Part shown: positions 1 to 9,388 of the stretch, piece after piece
Position numbering within the stretch: the first letter of the stretch is position 1
How the letters are laid out: each line of letters opens with the position of its first letter
Assembly (NCBI RefSeq): GCF_900101825.1
Contig: NZ_FNAG01000011.1
Location: 1-64,000 of the forward strand
Source: Aquimonas voraii
GTDB lineage: Bacteria; Pseudomonadota; Gammaproteobacteria; Xanthomonadales; Xanthomonadaceae
Length of the DNA stretch: 64,000 nucleotides
Reading direction: 5' to 3'
Program-made: the position numbers and the translations under genes
Notes under the pieces: generated by a model
The model's database searches: none
What the model was told of the DNA's origin: nothing
What the model saw: only the letters and a program-made list of their open reading frames with translations

Positions 1-97
1 GATCGCCCCGATCGCGATGGAAGAAGGCCTGCGCTTCGCGATCCGCGAAGGCGGTCGTACCGTCGGCGCCGGTGTTGTCGCCAAGATCATCCAGTGA
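1..97 (+). CDS. tuf: Elongation factor Tu, C-terminal end (partial)
   Basis: The first 94 bases read as the last 31 residues of EF-Tu ([12 protein letters not shown] through [11 protein letters not shown]) and stop at TGA 95-97. The gene begins outside the window. EF-Tu is the GTPase that brings aminoacyl-tRNA to the ribosome. Its position 82 bp before rpsJ is the usual end of the str operon in front of the S10 operon. The match to the conserved EF-Tu C-terminus is nearly complete, so the call is firm despite the short fragment. Confidence 0.97.
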   Translation, partial: IAPIAMEEGLRFAIREGGRTVGAGVVAKIIQ

Positions 98-119
98 TAC
101 GATAGCGGGCTTGCACCCG

Positions 120-146
120 GGGGGTGGGACAGACGCTCCCACCCCC
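120..146 (+). terminator. Hairpin between tuf and rpsJ
   Basis: A perfect 10-bp stem (120-129 with 137-146) closes a 7-base loop. No run of T follows, so it may be a weak terminator for tuf or a leader hairpin of the S10 operon. In E. coli the S10 leader is the target of L4 attenuation; this leader is far shorter, so that mechanism is not shown here. Confidence 0.4.
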
Positions 147-179
147 GACGCTCTTTAACGAAAACCAAGGACCAGGCCC

Positions 180-491
180 ATGGCGGACCAGAAGATTCGG
201 ATTCGGCTCAAGGCGTTCGATCACCGTCTGATCGACCGTTCTGCGAGCGAGATCGTGGAGACGGCCAAGCGGACCGGCGCGCAGGTGCGCGGCCCGATCC
301 CGCTGCCCACGAAGACCGAACGCTACACCGTGCTCGTGTCGCCGCACGTCGACAAAGACGCCCGCGACCAGTACGAGACCCGCACGCACAAGCGCGTGCT
401 CGATATCGTGGATCCGAACGACAAGACCGTGGACGCGCTGATGAAGCTCGAGCTCGCGGCTGGCGTCGACGTTCAGATCAAGCTGTACTGA
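180..491 (+). CDS. rpsJ: 30S ribosomal protein S10
   Basis: The 103-residue product has the S10 length and conserved core ([15 protein letters not shown], then [15 protein letters not shown]). S10 sits in the 30S head and, as NusE, also joins the transcription antitermination complex with NusB. The ATG at 180 has an AAGGA ribosome binding site 8 bases upstream. It opens the S10 operon (rpsJ-rplC-rplD-rplW-rplB-rpsS-rplV-rpsC-rplP-rpmC-rpsQ), and rplC follows after 10 bp. Confidence 0.98.
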   Translation: MADQKIRIRLKAFDHRLIDRSASEIVETAKRTGAQVRGPIPLPTKTERYTVLVSPHVDKDARDQYETRTHKRVLDIVDPNDKTVDALMKLELAAGVDVQIKLY

Positions 492-501
492 GGCATTCCC
501 C

Positions 502-1140
502 ATGAGCATCGGAATCGTTGGCCGCAAGTGCGGCATGAGCCGGATCTTCACCGAGTCGGGTGAGTCGGTGCCGGTCACCCTGATCGAGGCGACCCCCAAT
601 CGCGTGGTCCAAGTCAAGACGCTGGAGTCGGACGGTTACGCCGCCATCCAGGTCACGGCTGGCGCGAAGCGCGCCGCTCTTCTGAACAAGCCGGAGGCCG
701 GTCACTTCGCGAAGGCGAAGGTTGAAGCAGGTCGTGGTCTTTGGGAGTTCCGCGTTGCCGCCGACAAGGCTGGCGAGTACGCGGTGGGTGCGGAGATCCG
801 CGCCGATATTTTCGCCGAAGGCCAGAAGGTCGATGTCGCTGGCGTTACCCGCGGCAAGGGCTTTGCGGGCACCATCAAGCGCCATGGTTTCACCATGGGC
901 GACGCAACCCACGGTAACTCGCTGTCGCACCGCGCTCCCGGCTCGATCGGTCAGCGCCAGACCCCGGGTCGAGTGTTCCCCGGCAAGAAAATGTCCGGCC
1001 ACATGGGTGCGGTCAATCAGACCTCCCAGAATCTTGTCGTCATGAAGGTGGATGCCGAGCGCGGCCTGATCGCCGTGCGTGGTTCCATCCCGGGTGCTCC
1101 CGGTGGCGACGTCATCGTCCGCCCGGCGGCCAAGGCCTAA
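502..1140 (+). CDS. rplC: 50S ribosomal protein L3
   Basis: The 212-residue protein starts [16 protein letters not shown] and carries the conserved central loop [23 protein letters not shown] that reaches the peptidyl transferase centre. The glutamine in GQRQTPG corresponds to the residue methylated by PrmB in E. coli, known for the family but not shown here. L3 is one of the first proteins to bind 23S rRNA. It lies between rpsJ and rplD with spacings near 10 bp. Confidence 0.98.
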   Translation: MSIGIVGRKCGMSRIFTESGESVPVTLIEATPNRVVQVKTLESDGYAAIQVTAGAKRAALLNKPEAGHFAKAKVEAGRGLWEFRVAADKAGEYAVGAEIRADIFAEGQKVDVAGVTRGKGFAGTIKRHGFTMGDATHGNSLSHRAPGSIGQRQTPGRVFPGKKMSGHMGAVNQTSQNLVVMKVDAERGLIAVRGSIPGAPGGDVIVRPAAKA

Positions 1141-1152
1141 AGGAGCTCAGTC

Positions 1153-1758
1153 ATGGAACTCGCAGTCAAGGGAAGCTCCAAGACGCTGACCGTCTCCGAC
1201 GAGGTGTTTGGTCGCGACTTCCGCGAAGACCTGGTACACCAGGTGGTCGTGGCCTACCGCAATGCCGGTCGTGCTGGCACCAAGGCTCAGAAGAGCCGTT
1301 CCGAGGTGTCCGGCACCACCAAGAAGTTCAAGAAGCAGAAGGGTGGCGGTGCTCGCCACGGTGACTACCGCGCGCCGATCTTCATCGGCGGTGGCGTCAG
1401 CTTCGCCGCGCGTCCGCGCAGCTTCGCGCAGAAGATCAATCGCAAGATGTACCGCGGTGCCCTGCGTTCGATCCTCTCCGAGCTCAACCGCCACGGCCGC
1501 CTGCTGGTCGTCGAATCCTTCGACCTTGCGCAGCCGAAGACCAAGGAATTGGTCGCCAAGCTGGCCGAGCTGCAGTTGGGCAAGCGTCCGTTGATCGTGA
1601 CCGAAAACGGTTCCGAGGCGCTGTATCTCTCCGCTCGCAATATCCCTTACGTCGAAGTCCGCGACGTTCAGGGTCTGGATCCGGTTTCCCTGGTGGGCGC
1701 CGATCACGTCGTGGTGACCGTGGACGCGGTCAAGAAGATCGAGGAGTGGCTGGCATGA
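1153..1758 (+). CDS. rplD: 50S ribosomal protein L4
   Basis: The 201-residue product has the L4 signature region with the extended basic loop ([24 protein letters not shown]) that lines the exit tunnel. An AAGGAG site precedes the ATG. In E. coli L4 also represses its own operon; no matching leader can be confirmed here. Its stop codon overlaps the rplW start (ATGA, 1755-1758), which suggests translational coupling. Confidence 0.98.
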   Translation: MELAVKGSSKTLTVSDEVFGRDFREDLVHQVVVAYRNAGRAGTKAQKSRSEVSGTTKKFKKQKGGGARHGDYRAPIFIGGGVSFAARPRSFAQKINRKMYRGALRSILSELNRHGRLLVVESFDLAQPKTKELVAKLAELQLGKRPLIVTENGSEALYLSARNIPYVEVRDVQGLDPVSLVGADHVVVTVDAVKKIEEWLA

Positions 1759-2051
1759 GCACCGAACACATCCTGAGCGTGCTGCGCGCGCCCCTGATCT
1801 CCGAAAAGGGTGCCCGCCTGCAGGAAGTCTCGAACCAGTACGTCTTCGAGATCGCCGCCGGCGCCACCAAAGCCGACGTCAAGGCTGCCGTGGAGCAGCT
1901 CTTCTCGGTCAAGGTCGAGGCGGTGAACGTCGTCAACGTCAAGGGCAAGAGCAAGTCCTTCCGCTCCCGCGCGGGTCGTCGCGGTGATTGGCGCAAGGCC
2001 TACGTCAAGCTGGCCGAAGGTCAGTCCATCGACGTTATGGCCCGGGCCTGA
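1755..2051 (+). CDS. rplW: 50S ribosomal protein L23
   Basis: The 98-residue protein begins [21 protein letters not shown], a typical L23 N-terminus, and ends with the [27 protein letters not shown] region. L23 sits at the tunnel exit and is the docking site for trigger factor and SRP. I chose ATG 1755 rather than the in-frame ATG at 1746 because it overlaps the rplD stop, follows GAGGAG at 1741 and matches the family length. Confidence 0.97.
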   Translation: MSTEHILSVLRAPLISEKGARLQEVSNQYVFEIAAGATKADVKAAVEQLFSVKVEAVNVVNVKGKSKSFRSRAGRRGDWRKAYVKLAEGQSIDVMARA

Positions 2052-2062
2052 GGTAAGCAGAC

Positions 2063-2884
2063 ATGGCAGTGATCACTTACAAGCCCACGTCGCCGGGTCG
2101 CCGCTCCAAGGTGAGCGTCAGCCGCGACCATCTGTACAAGGGTGCGCCGCACGCGGCTCTGGTCGAAGCGCAGTCGCGCACCGGCGGCCGCAACAACGCC
2201 GGTCGCATCACCACCCGCCACATCGGTGGCGGCCACAAGCAGCATTACCGCATCGTCGACTTCAAGCGTGACAAGGAAGGCATCGCCTCCCGCGTCGAGC
2301 GCATCGAGTACGATCCCAACCGCACCGCGCACATCGCGCTGCTGTGCTACGCCGATGGTGAGCGCCGCTACATCATCGCGCCCAAGGGCATCCAGGTTGG
2401 CGACCAGCTGATGTCGGGTCGTGACGCCCCCATCAAGGTGGGCAACACCCTGCCGCTGCGCAACATTCCGATCGGCACGACGGTGCATTGCGTCGAGATG
2501 AAGCCGGGCAAGAAGGCCCAGCTGGCGCGCAGCGCCGGCGCCTCCTGCCAGCTGATCGCCCGTGAACAGGGCTACGCGACCCTTCGCCTCCGCTCCGGCG
2601 AGATGCGCAAGGTGCCGGCGGATTGCCGCGCCACGATCGGTGAAGTCGGCAACAGCGAGCACAACCTCACCAAGATCGGCAAGGCCGGTGCGAAGCGTTG
2701 GATGGGCGTCCGCCCGACCGTTCGCGGCGTGGTGATGAACCCGGTCGACCACCCGCACGGTGGTGGTGAAGGCCGTACTTCGGGCGGTCGCCACCCGGTC
2801 ACCCCGTGGGGTGTTCCGACCAAGGGCTACAAGACCCGCAACAACAAGCGCACCGAGCAGTTCATCGTGCGGCGCCGGAAGTAA
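2063..2884 (+). CDS. rplB: 50S ribosomal protein L2
   Basis: At 273 residues it has the normal L2 length. The motif [22 protein letters not shown] near the C-terminus holds the histidine (E. coli His229 equivalent) long linked to peptidyl transferase activity. L2 is needed for subunit association. It follows rplW by 11 bp and precedes rpsS by 12 bp within the S10 operon. Confidence 0.98.
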   Translation: MAVITYKPTSPGRRSKVSVSRDHLYKGAPHAALVEAQSRTGGRNNAGRITTRHIGGGHKQHYRIVDFKRDKEGIASRVERIEYDPNRTAHIALLCYADGERRYIIAPKGIQVGDQLMSGRDAPIKVGNTLPLRNIPIGTTVHCVEMKPGKKAQLARSAGASCQLIAREQGYATLRLRSGEMRKVPADCRATIGEVGNSEHNLTKIGKAGAKRWMGVRPTVRGVVMNPVDHPHGGGEGRTSGGRHPVTPWGVPTKGYKTRNNKRTEQFIVRRRK

Positions 2885-2896
2885 TAGGAATAGGTC

Positions 2897-3172
2897 ATGG
2901 CACGTTCACTCAAGAAAGGCCCGTTCATTGATCTGCACCTTGCCAAGAAGGTGGAGACCGCTGCGGCCACGAATAACAAGCGCCCGATCAAGACCTGGTC
3001 CCGTCGCTCGATGGTGCTGCCGGAAATGATCGGCCTGACCATTGCGATCCACAACGGTCGCCAGCACGTCCCCGTGCTGATCAACGAGAACATGGTCGGC
3101 CACAAGCTGGGCGAGTTCGCCGTCACCCGGACCTTCAAGGGTCACGGTGGCGACAAGAAGTCCGGCCGCTAA
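2897..3172 (+). CDS. rpsS: 30S ribosomal protein S19
   Basis: The 91-residue basic protein reads [20 protein letters not shown] and ends with the conserved [18 protein letters not shown] stretch. S19 forms a head complex with S13 and contacts the A-site region. It is complete and sits in the invariant rplB-rpsS-rplV order with short spacers. Confidence 0.98.
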   Translation: MARSLKKGPFIDLHLAKKVETAAATNNKRPIKTWSRRSMVLPEMIGLTIAIHNGRQHVPVLINENMVGHKLGEFAVTRTFKGHGGDKKSGR

Positions 3173-3184
3173 GGAGCGATAGCA

Positions 3185-3520
3185 ATGGAAACCAAAGCCA
3201 TCCTCCGAGGTGCCCGCATCTCCGCACAGAAGGTCCGCCTGGTCGCCGACCAGGTCCGTGGCCTCCCCGTCGATCGCGCCGACAACTTGCTGAAGTTCAG
3301 CGAGAAGAAGGCCGCCCAGATCGTCCGCAAGGTCCTGTTGTCGGCGGTTGCCAACGCCGAGAACAACGACGGCGCCGACGTCGACGAGCTCAAGGTCGCC
3401 CGCATCTTCGTCGATGAGGGCCCGACCATGAAGCGCTTCCACGCCCGCGCCAAGGGCCGCGGAGCTCGCATCCTGAAACGCACCAGCCACATCACTGTGG
3501 TTGTGGGCACCGGCCAGTAA
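3185..3520 (+). CDS. rplV: 50S ribosomal protein L22
   Basis: The 111-residue product shows the L22 core ([24 protein letters not shown]) and the C-terminal hairpin region with [25 protein letters not shown] that extends into the exit tunnel, where macrolide resistance changes arise in other species. An AAGGAG-like site precedes the ATG. It is 12 bp after rpsS and 13 bp before rpsC. Confidence 0.98.
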   Translation: METKAILRGARISAQKVRLVADQVRGLPVDRADNLLKFSEKKAAQIVRKVLLSAVANAENNDGADVDELKVARIFVDEGPTMKRFHARAKGRGARILKRTSHITVVVGTGQ

Positions 3521-3533
3521 TCGGGGACGCACG

Positions 3534-4229
3534 ATGGGTCACAAAGTTCATCCGATCGGAATTCGCCTTGGTATCTCCAAGGACTGGAATTCCAAGTGGT
3601 ACGCCAACAAGCGCGAGTTCGCCGGTTACCTGGCGGGCGACCTGAAGGTCCGTGAGATGCTTCGCAAGCGCCTCGCCGCTGCGGGCGTTTCGCGCATCCA
3701 GATTGAGCGTCCGGCCAAGACCGCCCGCGTGACGATCCACACCGCCCGTCCGGGCGTTGTGATCGGCAAGAAGGGCGAGGACATCGAGAAGCTGCGACGC
3801 GACGTCAGCGACATCATGGGTGTGCCCGTGCACATCAACGTCGCCGAGGTCCGCAAGCCCGAGCTCGATGCCCAGCTGGTTGCCGAGTCGATCGCTCAGC
3901 AGCTTGAGCGTCGCATCATGTTCCGTCGCGCCATGAAGCGCGCGGTCGGCAACGCGATGCGCCTTGGCGCGCTGGGCATCAAGGTCAACGTCGCCGGCCG
4001 CCTCAACGGCGCCGAGATCGCGCGTTCGGAGTGGTACCGCGAAGGCCGCGTACCCCTGCACACGCTCCGCGCTGACGTCGACTACGGCTTCGCTGAAGCG
4101 CACACCACCTACGGCGTCATCGGTATCAAGACCTGGATCTACAAGGGCGAGATCTTCGATTACTCGCAGGTGGGTCAGGAGAAGGCCGAAGAGCAGCGCC
4201 CCGAGCGCGCGCCCCGCCAGGCCAAGTAA
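3534..4229 (+). CDS. rpsC: 30S ribosomal protein S3
   Basis: With ATG at 3534 the product has 231 residues and begins [18 protein letters not shown], the standard S3 N-terminus. A further in-frame start at 3501 would run into rplV and is rejected. The type II KH domain is visible as [18 protein letters not shown] with its GKKG loop. S3 helps form the mRNA entry tunnel and helicase with S4 and S5. The C-terminal tail is charged, as usual. Confidence 0.97.
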   Translation: MGHKVHPIGIRLGISKDWNSKWYANKREFAGYLAGDLKVREMLRKRLAAAGVSRIQIERPAKTARVTIHTARPGVVIGKKGEDIEKLRRDVSDIMGVPVHINVAEVRKPELDAQLVAESIAQQLERRIMFRRAMKRAVGNAMRLGALGIKVNVAGRLNGAEIARSEWYREGRVPLHTLRADVDYGFAEAHTTYGVIGIKTWIYKGEIFDYSQVGQEKAEEQRPERAPRQAK

Positions 4230-4241
4230 GGAACCACTGTC

Positions 4242-4655
4242 ATGTTGCAGCCCAAAAGAACCAAGTACCGCAAGGTACACAAGGGCCGGAACACCGGCCT
4301 CTCCTGGAACGGCGCGCAGGTCAGCTTCGGCGAGTACGGCCTGAAGGCGACCACCTACGGCCAGCTCACGGCCCGCCAGATCGAATCCGCCCGCCGCACC
4401 ATCAGCCGCTATGTCAAGCGTGGCGGCAAGCTTTGGATCCGCGTCTTCCCCGACAAGCCGATCACGCAGAAGCCGATCGAAGTCCGCATGGGTAGCGGTA
4501 AGGGCAACGTGGAGTACTGGGTGGCGCTGATCCAGCCCGGTCGGGTGCTCTACGAGATCGAGGGCATCCCGGAAGAGACCGCCCGCGAAGCCTTTCGCTT
4601 GGCCGCCGCCAAGCTGTCGGTGCAGACCACTTTCGTGACCCGGACGGTGCGCTGA
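4242..4655 (+). CDS. rplP: 50S ribosomal protein L16
   Basis: The 137-residue protein starts [17 protein letters not shown] and contains the conserved region [29 protein letters not shown] near the A-site tRNA. Length and motifs are normal. Its last base overlaps the ATG of rpmC (shared A at 4655), so the two are probably translated in a coupled way. Confidence 0.98.
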   Translation: MLQPKRTKYRKVHKGRNTGLSWNGAQVSFGEYGLKATTYGQLTARQIESARRTISRYVKRGGKLWIRVFPDKPITQKPIEVRMGSGKGNVEYWVALIQPGRVLYEIEGIPEETAREAFRLAAAKLSVQTTFVTRTVR

Positions 4656-4840
4656 TGGACATCAAGGAACTCCGCCAGAAGTCGGCCGTCGAACTGAAGG
4701 CCCATCTCCTCGATCTGCGCCGTGAGCAGTTCAACCTTCGCATGCAGAAGGGTAGCGGCCAGTTGACCCAGAGCCATCAGCTGAAGAACGTGCGCCGCGA
4801 AATCGCGCAGGTCAAGATGCTGCTGGGCTCCAACGCGTAA
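4655..4840 (+). CDS. rpmC: 50S ribosomal protein L29
   Basis: The 61-residue helical protein ([31 protein letters not shown]) has the typical L29 pattern of two antiparallel helices with conserved [10 protein letters not shown]-like core. It lies by the tunnel exit next to L23. Its start overlaps the stop of rplP and rpsQ follows after 10 bp. Confidence 0.97.
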   Translation: MDIKELRQKSAVELKAHLLDLRREQFNLRMQKGSGQLTQSHQLKNVRREIAQVKMLLGSNA

Positions 4841-4850
4841 GGCGACCGAC

Positions 4851-5111
4851 ATGAGTGACAACACCCAGACTCCCCGCACCGTCGAAGGTCGCGTGGTCAG
4901 CAACAAAATGGACAAGACCGTCACCGTGCTGGTCGAGCGTGCTGTCAAGCACGAGCTGTACGGCAAGTACCTGCGCCGTTCGACCAAGCTGCACGCGCAC
5001 GACGAGAACAACAGCTGTCAGGAAGGTGACATCGTCCGCGTGGTGGAGTGCCGCCCGCTGTCGAAGACCAAGACTTGGCGCGTTCTCGAAGTCGTGAGCC
5101 GCGGCGCCTGA
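4851..5111 (+). CDS. rpsQ: 30S ribosomal protein S17
   Basis: The 86-residue OB-fold protein has the S17 signature [18 protein letters not shown] and [32 protein letters not shown]17 is a primary 16S rRNA binder that stabilises the 5' domain. It closes the S10 operon; the spc genes follow after 19 bp without a visible terminator, so read-through is likely. Confidence 0.98.
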   Translation: MSDNTQTPRTVEGRVVSNKMDKTVTVLVERAVKHELYGKYLRRSTKLHAHDENNSCQEGDIVRVVECRPLSKTKTWRVLEVVSRGA

Positions 5112-5130
5112 TCGCTCAAGGAGAAGATCC

Positions 5131-5499
5131 ATGATCCAGATGCAGTCTTTTCTTGATGCGGCAGACAACTCCGGTGCCAAGGAGCTGATGTGCATCAAGG
5201 TGCTCGGCGGCTCCAAGCGCCGTTACGCCCACATCGGCGACATCATCAAGGTGTCCGTCAAGGACGCCATTCCGCGCGGCAAGGTCAAGAAGGGCGAGGT
5301 CTACGACGCCGTTGTGGTGCGCACCCGCAAGGGCGTGCGCCGCGCTGACGGTTCGCTGATCCGTTTCGACGGCAACGCTGCCGTTCTTCTGAACAACAAG
5401 CACGAGCCGATCGGCACGCGCATCTTCGGGCCGGTCACGCGCGAGCTGCGTGGCGAGAAGTTCATGAAGATCGTCTCGCTGGCTCCCGAAGTGCTGTAA
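5131..5499 (+). CDS. rplN: 50S ribosomal protein L14
   Basis: The 122-residue protein has the full L14 sequence pattern ([27 protein letters not shown], later [22 protein letters not shown]). L14 forms part of the subunit interface and is the docking site for RsfS. An AAGGAGA site precedes the start. This is the first gene of the classical spc operon. Confidence 0.98.
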   Translation: MIQMQSFLDAADNSGAKELMCIKVLGGSKRRYAHIGDIIKVSVKDAIPRGKVKKGEVYDAVVVRTRKGVRRADGSLIRFDGNAAVLLNNKHEPIGTRIFGPVTRELRGEKFMKIVSLAPEVL

Positions 5500-5510
5500 A
5501 GGAACTAGCC

Positions 5511-5825
5511 ATGAGCCGTATTCGCAAGGGTGACCAGGTTCTGGTGATCACCGGCAAGAACAAGGGTCAGAAGGGCGAGGTCGTGCGCGTGGTCGGTGAC
5601 CGCGTGGTTGTCTCGAACATCAATCTGATCAAGCGCCACACCAAGGCGAACCCCCAGGCCAACCAGCCGGGCGGGATCATCGAGCGTGAAGCGCCGATCC
5701 ATATCTCCAACGTGATGCTGTTCAATCCGGCAACGGGCAAGGGCGATCGCGTTGGCTTCAAGGTGCTGGAGGATGGACGCAAACTGCGTGTGTTCCGCTC
5801 CAGCGGTGAGGCGATTGACGCCTGA
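5511..5825 (+). CDS. rplX: 50S ribosomal protein L24
   Basis: The 104-residue product shows a KOW motif near its N-terminus ([25 protein letters not shown]) and the conserved [21 protein letters not shown] stretch. L24 starts assembly of the large subunit. It lies 11 bp after rplN and 11 bp before rplE. Confidence 0.98.
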   Translation: MSRIRKGDQVLVITGKNKGQKGEVVRVVGDRVVVSNINLIKRHTKANPQANQPGGIIEREAPIHISNVMLFNPATGKGDRVGFKVLEDGRKLRVFRSSGEAIDA

Positions 5826-5836
5826 GGAATGCAGTG

Positions 5837-6379
5837 ATGACCACCCGTCTGGAAAAGTTCTACAAAGACCAGGTAGTGCCGAAGATGATGGAGCGCTTCG
5901 GTTACGCCAACGTCATGCAGGTGCCGCGCCTTACCAAGATCACGCTGAACATGGGCGTGGGCGAGGCCGTGGGCAACAAGAAGATCCTCGAGAATGCCGT
6001 CGCCGAAATGGCGAAGATTTCCGGTCAGAAGCCGGTGACGACCAAGGCGCGCATCTCGGTGGCGAGCTTCAAGATCCGTGATGGCTGGCCGATCGGCTGC
6101 AAGGTCACTCTGCGCCGCGCGAAGATGTTCGAGTTCCTCGATCGTCTGATCAATATTTCGCTGCCGCGCGTCCGCGACTTCCGCGGTGTGTCGGGCCGCT
6201 CCTTCGACGGGCGTGGCAATTACAACATGGGCGTGAAGGAGCAGATCATCTTCCCCGAGATCGATTTCGACCAGGTCGACGCGATTCGTGGCATGGATAT
6301 CGCCATCACCACCACGGCCAAGACGGATGCGGAAGCCAAGGCGCTGCTCGAAGCCTTCCGTTTCCCCTTCCGCAACTGA
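5837..6379 (+). CDS. rplE: 50S ribosomal protein L5
   Basis: The product from ATG 5837 has 180 residues and begins [35 protein letters not shown] directly before it (5834) would add one methionine and is less likely. The [19 protein letters not shown] and [21 protein letters not shown] blocks are diagnostic. L5 binds 5S rRNA and contacts P-site tRNA. In E. coli S8 represses the operon at this site. Confidence 0.97.
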   Translation: MTTRLEKFYKDQVVPKMMERFGYANVMQVPRLTKITLNMGVGEAVGNKKILENAVAEMAKISGQKPVTTKARISVASFKIRDGWPIGCKVTLRRAKMFEFLDRLINISLPRVRDFRGVSGRSFDGRGNYNMGVKEQIIFPEIDFDQVDAIRGMDIAITTTAKTDAEAKALLEAFRFPFRN

Positions 6380-6397
6380 TCCTGAAGGACTCAAGAC

Positions 6398-6703
6398 ATG
6401 GCCAAGACCTCCATGGTCAACCGCGAGATCAAGCGGGCCAAGACCGCCGAAAAGTTCGCTGCCAAGCGCGCCGAGCTTAAGGCGATCATCGCCAGCCCCA
6501 AGGCCTCGTACGAAGACAAGGCCGCTGCCCAGGCCAAGCTGCAGAAGCTGCCGCGTGACGCCAGCCCCTGCCGTCAGCGCAACCGCTGCGAGCTTACCGG
6601 CCGTCCGCGCGGCGTTTACCGCAAGTTCGGCCTCGGCCGCAACAAGCTTCGCGAGGCCACGATGCGCGGAGATGTGCCTGGCCTTCGCAAGGCAAGCTGG
6701 TAA
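6398..6703 (+). CDS. rpsN: 30S ribosomal protein S14 (long form)
   Basis: The 101-residue protein is the long S14 form without the two CxxC zinc knuckles (only isolated cysteines in [17 protein letters not shown]). S14 is needed for late 30S head assembly. It reads [20 protein letters not shown] and ends [18 protein letters not shown], both family signatures. It is followed by an unusually long 106-bp spacer with a stable hairpin before rpsH. Confidence 0.98.
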   Translation: MAKTSMVNREIKRAKTAEKFAAKRAELKAIIASPKASYEDKAAAQAKLQKLPRDASPCRQRNRCELTGRPRGVYRKFGLGRNKLREATMRGDVPGLRKASW

Positions 6704-6725
6704 ACTGTCGGACTTAAGTTTCTCC

Positions 6726-6751
6726 GGGCCGGCTCCGTAAGGGGCCGGCTC
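6726..6751 (+). other. GUAA-tetraloop hairpin inside the spc operon
   Basis: In the rpsN-rpsH spacer a nine-pair stem (6728-6736 with 6741-6749, one G-U) closes a GUAA loop and can extend to eleven pairs (6726-6751). TCTTTCC follows, not a clear U tract. It could be a partial terminator, a processing site or a protein-binding hairpin. The function is unknown. Confidence 0.6.
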
Positions 6752-6809
6752 TTTCCACTTGAACCGTTCGCGAAAGCGGATATCGGTGCAACTCAAAAGG
6801 TAAAACCAA

Positions 6810-7205
6810 ATGAGCATGACTGATCCCATCGCCGACATGTTCGTTCGCATCAAGAATGCGGCGGCGGTTGGCAAGAAGACCGTTAGGATGCCGTCCTCGA
6901 AGCTGAAGGTCGCCATCGCCAACCTGCTGAAGAACGAGGGTTACCTCGCCGACGCGCAGGTGCAGACCGTCGAGAACAAGCCGGTGCTCGAGATCGCCCT
7001 GAAGTATTACCAGGGCCGCCCGGTCATCGAGAAGCTTGAGCGGTTCTCGCGTTCGGGCCTTCGCCAGTACCGCGGCAAGGCCGAGCTCCCCCGTGTTCTG
7101 GGTGGTCTCGGCATCGCCATCATCTCCACCTCCAAGGGCATCATGACCGACGCGCAGGCCAGGGCTGAAGGCCTCGGCGGCGAGGTTCTGGGCCTGGTGG
7201 CATAA
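6810..7205 (+). CDS. rpsH: 30S ribosomal protein S8
   Basis: The 131-residue protein begins [17 protein letters not shown] and ends with the S8 signature [36 protein letters not shown]8 is a primary binder of the 16S central domain and the translational repressor of the spc operon in E. coli. AAGG at about 9 bases precedes ATG 6810; the in-frame ATG at 6816 is an alternative. The spacer before it is 106 bp, long for this operon. Confidence 0.98.
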   Translation: MSMTDPIADMFVRIKNAAAVGKKTVRMPSSKLKVAIANLLKNEGYLADAQVQTVENKPVLEIALKYYQGRPVIEKLERFSRSGLRQYRGKAELPRVLGGLGIAIISTSKGIMTDAQARAEGLGGEVLGLVA

Positions 7206-7218
7206 GAGGAGATCGCAT

Positions 7219-7746
7219 ATGTCCCGCGTTGCCAAGAAGCCCATTGCCCTGCCCAAGGGCGTCGAACTCAGCCAGGATGCTTTGAACCTGACGGTCAAGG
7301 GCCCGAAGGGCTCCCTGACCCAGGCCAAGCCCGCTGGTGTCGATGTCGCCGTCGAAGGTGGCGAGCTCCGCGTCAAGGCCGCCAATGACGACCTGATCGC
7401 CATGGCTGGCACCCTGCGCGCCCTGCTCGCCAACATGGTGGCCGGCGTGTCCGAGGGTTACACCCGCAAGCTGGAGCTGGTTGGCGTCGGTTACCGTGCC
7501 TCGGTGGCCGGTCGCGACCTCAACCTGAGCCTCGGCTTCAGCCATCCGGTGGTGTTCTCTGCGCCGGAGGGCATCACCATCGAAACTCCCAGCCAGACGG
7601 AAATCCTGATCAAGGGTGCCGATAAGCAGGTGGTTGGCCAGGTGGCTGCCAAGATCCGCGCGTTCCGTCCGCCGGAGCCCTACAAGGGCAAGGGTGTGCG
7701 CTACTCCGGCGAGAAGATCGTGATGAAGGAAGCCAAGAAGGCCTGA
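7219..7746 (+). CDS. rplF: 50S ribosomal protein L6
   Basis: The 175-residue product has the two repeated L6 domains, starting [18 protein letters not shown] and ending with the conserved [28 protein letters not shown]6 lies near the factor-binding site. An AGAGGAGA site precedes the start. A 68-bp spacer with a hairpin separates it from rplR. Confidence 0.98.
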   Translation: MSRVAKKPIALPKGVELSQDALNLTVKGPKGSLTQAKPAGVDVAVEGGELRVKAANDDLIAMAGTLRALLANMVAGVSEGYTRKLELVGVGYRASVAGRDLNLSLGFSHPVVFSAPEGITIETPSQTEILIKGADKQVVGQVAAKIRAFRPPEPYKGKGVRYSGEKIVMKEAKKA

Positions 7747-7758
7747 TCCGGAGTCTTC

Positions 7759-7788
7759 GTGGAGCCTGCGTTGCGGGCTCCCCTCCAC
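7759..7788 (+). other. Hairpin between rplF and rplR
   Basis: Two mutually exclusive pairings are visible: 7762-7769 with 7773-7780 (8 bp, 3-base loop) and an outer GTGGAG (7759-7764) with CTCCAC (7783-7788). There is no T tract, so a terminator is unlikely; it may modulate translation of rplR or mark mRNA processing. Confidence 0.45.
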
Positions 7789-7814
7789 GCCTTCAGCTTT
7801 CTCAAGGAAAGACC

Positions 7815-8168
7815 ATGGAAAAGAAAATCGCTCGTCTGCGCCGCGCCAAGACCACTCGCGCCCACATTCGCGAGCTCGGCGCTGCTCGTCTGTCCGTGTC
7901 GCGGACCGGTCAGCATATCTACGCTCAGCTGTTCACCTCGGATGGCTCCAAGGTCCTGGCTGCGGCCTCGACGCTTGAGTCGGAAGTGCGTGAGGGTCTG
8001 GAAGGCACCAAGAACAAGGATGCCGCCGCCAAGGTCGGTCAGGTCATCGCCAAGCGCGCTCTGGCTGCTGGCGTTGAGGCTGTTGCGTTCGACCGCTCGG
8101 GCTTCCGCTACCACGGCCGCATCAAGGCGCTTGCCGATGCAGCCCGCGAGGCCGGCCTCAAGTTCTGA
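7815..8168 (+). CDS. rplR: 50S ribosomal protein L18
   Basis: The 117-residue protein reads [38 protein letters not shown] and ends [26 protein letters not shown], both typical of L18. It binds 5S rRNA together with L5. An AAGGAAAGACC site precedes the ATG. The N-terminus is slightly divergent from E. coli but length and core are normal. Confidence 0.98.
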   Translation: MEKKIARLRRAKTTRAHIRELGAARLSVSRTGQHIYAQLFTSDGSKVLAAASTLESEVREGLEGTKNKDAAAKVGQVIAKRALAAGVEAVAFDRSGFRYHGRIKALADAAREAGLKF

Positions 8169-8241
8169 TCGCTGACGCGATCCATTGGCTGCACCACAAC
8201 TACAAGCGGCCCGAAGGGCCGTAAGCAACGAGAGAAACGCA

Positions 8242-8748
8242 ATGAGCACGAATGATCGTGACAACAGCGACGGCATGCTGGAAAAGCTGGTTGCCGTCAA
8301 TCGCGTGTCGAAGACGGTCAAGGGCGGCCGCCAGTTCACCTTTACCGCGCTGACGGTTGTGGGTGACGGTGCCGGCCGTGTCGGCTTCGGCTATGGCAAG
8401 GCGCGTGAAGTGCCCGTCGCCATCCAGAAGTCGATGGAATACGCCCGCAAGGCCATGGTCAGCGTCGAGCTGAACGGCGGTACGGTGTGGTACCCGATCA
8501 AGGCCAACCATGGCGCGGCGCGCGTCTACATGCAGCCCGCCTCCGAGGGTACCGGCGTAATCGCCGGCGGCGCGATGCGCGCGGTGCTGGAAGCGGCCGG
8601 TGTCAAGAACATCCTCGCCAAGGCTGTCGGTTCGCGTAACCCGATCAACCTCGTTCGCGCCACCATCAAGGGCCTGCAGGCGATGCACTCGCCCTCGAAG
8701 ATCGCGGCCAAGCGCGGCAAGAAGCTGGAGGAGATCAGCAATGGCTAA
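8242..8748 (+). CDS. rpsE: 30S ribosomal protein S5
   Basis: From ATG 8242 the product has 168 residues ([29 protein letters not shown]). The frame stays open up to 8185, but the upstream residues are not S5-like. The dsRBD-like N-domain with [22 protein letters not shown] is diagnostic. S5 is linked to decoding accuracy with S4 and S12. Its stop overlaps the rpmD start by 8 bases. Confidence 0.96.
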   Translation: MSTNDRDNSDGMLEKLVAVNRVSKTVKGGRQFTFTALTVVGDGAGRVGFGYGKAREVPVAIQKSMEYARKAMVSVELNGGTVWYPIKANHGAARVYMQPASEGTGVIAGGAMRAVLEAAGVKNILAKAVGSRNPINLVRATIKGLQAMHSPSKIAAKRGKKLEEISNG

Positions 8749-8929
8749 TGCAGGCAAGACCGTCAAGGTTCGTCTGGTCAAGGGTCTGCGTGGCACCCAG
8801 TCGCGTCACCGCCTGTCGGTGAAGGCGCTCGGTCTGCGCAAGTTGAACGACGTGCGCGAGCTGCCGGACACTCCGAGCGTGCGCGGTCTGATCAACACCG
8901 TCTATTACCTGGTCCGCGTCGAGCAGTAA
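8741..8929 (+). CDS. rpmD: 50S ribosomal protein L30
   Basis: ATG 8741 gives a 62-residue protein, [37 protein letters not shown] with C-terminal [14 protein letters not shown], the expected L30 length and pattern. The start lies within the last codons of rpsE after GGAGGAG (8728-8734), so the two are coupled. An upstream in-frame start at 8600 would only read through rpsE in the wrong frame and is rejected. Confidence 0.96.
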   Translation: MANAGKTVKVRLVKGLRGTQSRHRLSVKALGLRKLNDVRELPDTPSVRGLINTVYYLVRVEQ

Positions 8930-8950
8930 GCGGAATCTCCGGAGAACACC

Positions 8951-9385
8951 ATGCGTCTCAATACCCTCAAGCCCGCTGACGGCGCCCGCAAGGACCGCGT
9001 TCGCGTCGGTCGCGGTATCGGTTCCGGCCTCGGCAAGACCTGCGGCCGCGGCCACAAGGGCCAGTACGCCCGCACCGGCAAGGGCAAGGTCAAGCCCGGT
9101 TTCGAAGGCGGCCAGATGCCGCTGCAGCGCCGCCTGCCCAAGGTTGGTTTTCGCTCCAAGCTGAAGGATGACGTCGCCGAGGTCTTCCTGTATCAGCTGG
9201 CCTTGGTCGAAGGCGATGTGATCGACTTCCCGGCCCTGCAGGCTGCCAACCTGGTGCCCACTCGTGCGCGCACCGCGAAGATCGTCAAGAAGGGCGAACT
9301 CGATCGCAAGGTCAGCGTGCGTGGCTTGACCGCCACGGCCGGTGCCAAGGCGGCGATCGAAGCTGCCGGCGGATCGGTGGAGTAA
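8951..9385 (+). CDS. rplO: 50S ribosomal protein L15
   Basis: The 144-residue protein has the L15 glycine/arginine-rich N-terminal tail ([24 protein letters not shown]) followed by [15 protein letters not shown], and a globular C-domain. L15 is a late assembly protein. CGGAGAA precedes the start. secY begins 3 bp after its stop. Confidence 0.98.
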   Translation: MRLNTLKPADGARKDRVRVGRGIGSGLGKTCGRGHKGQYARTGKGKVKPGFEGGQMPLQRRLPKVGFRSKLKDDVAEVFLYQLALVEGDVIDFPALQAANLVPTRARTAKIVKKGELDRKVSVRGLTATAGAKAAIEAAGGSVE

Positions 9386-9388
9386 TCC

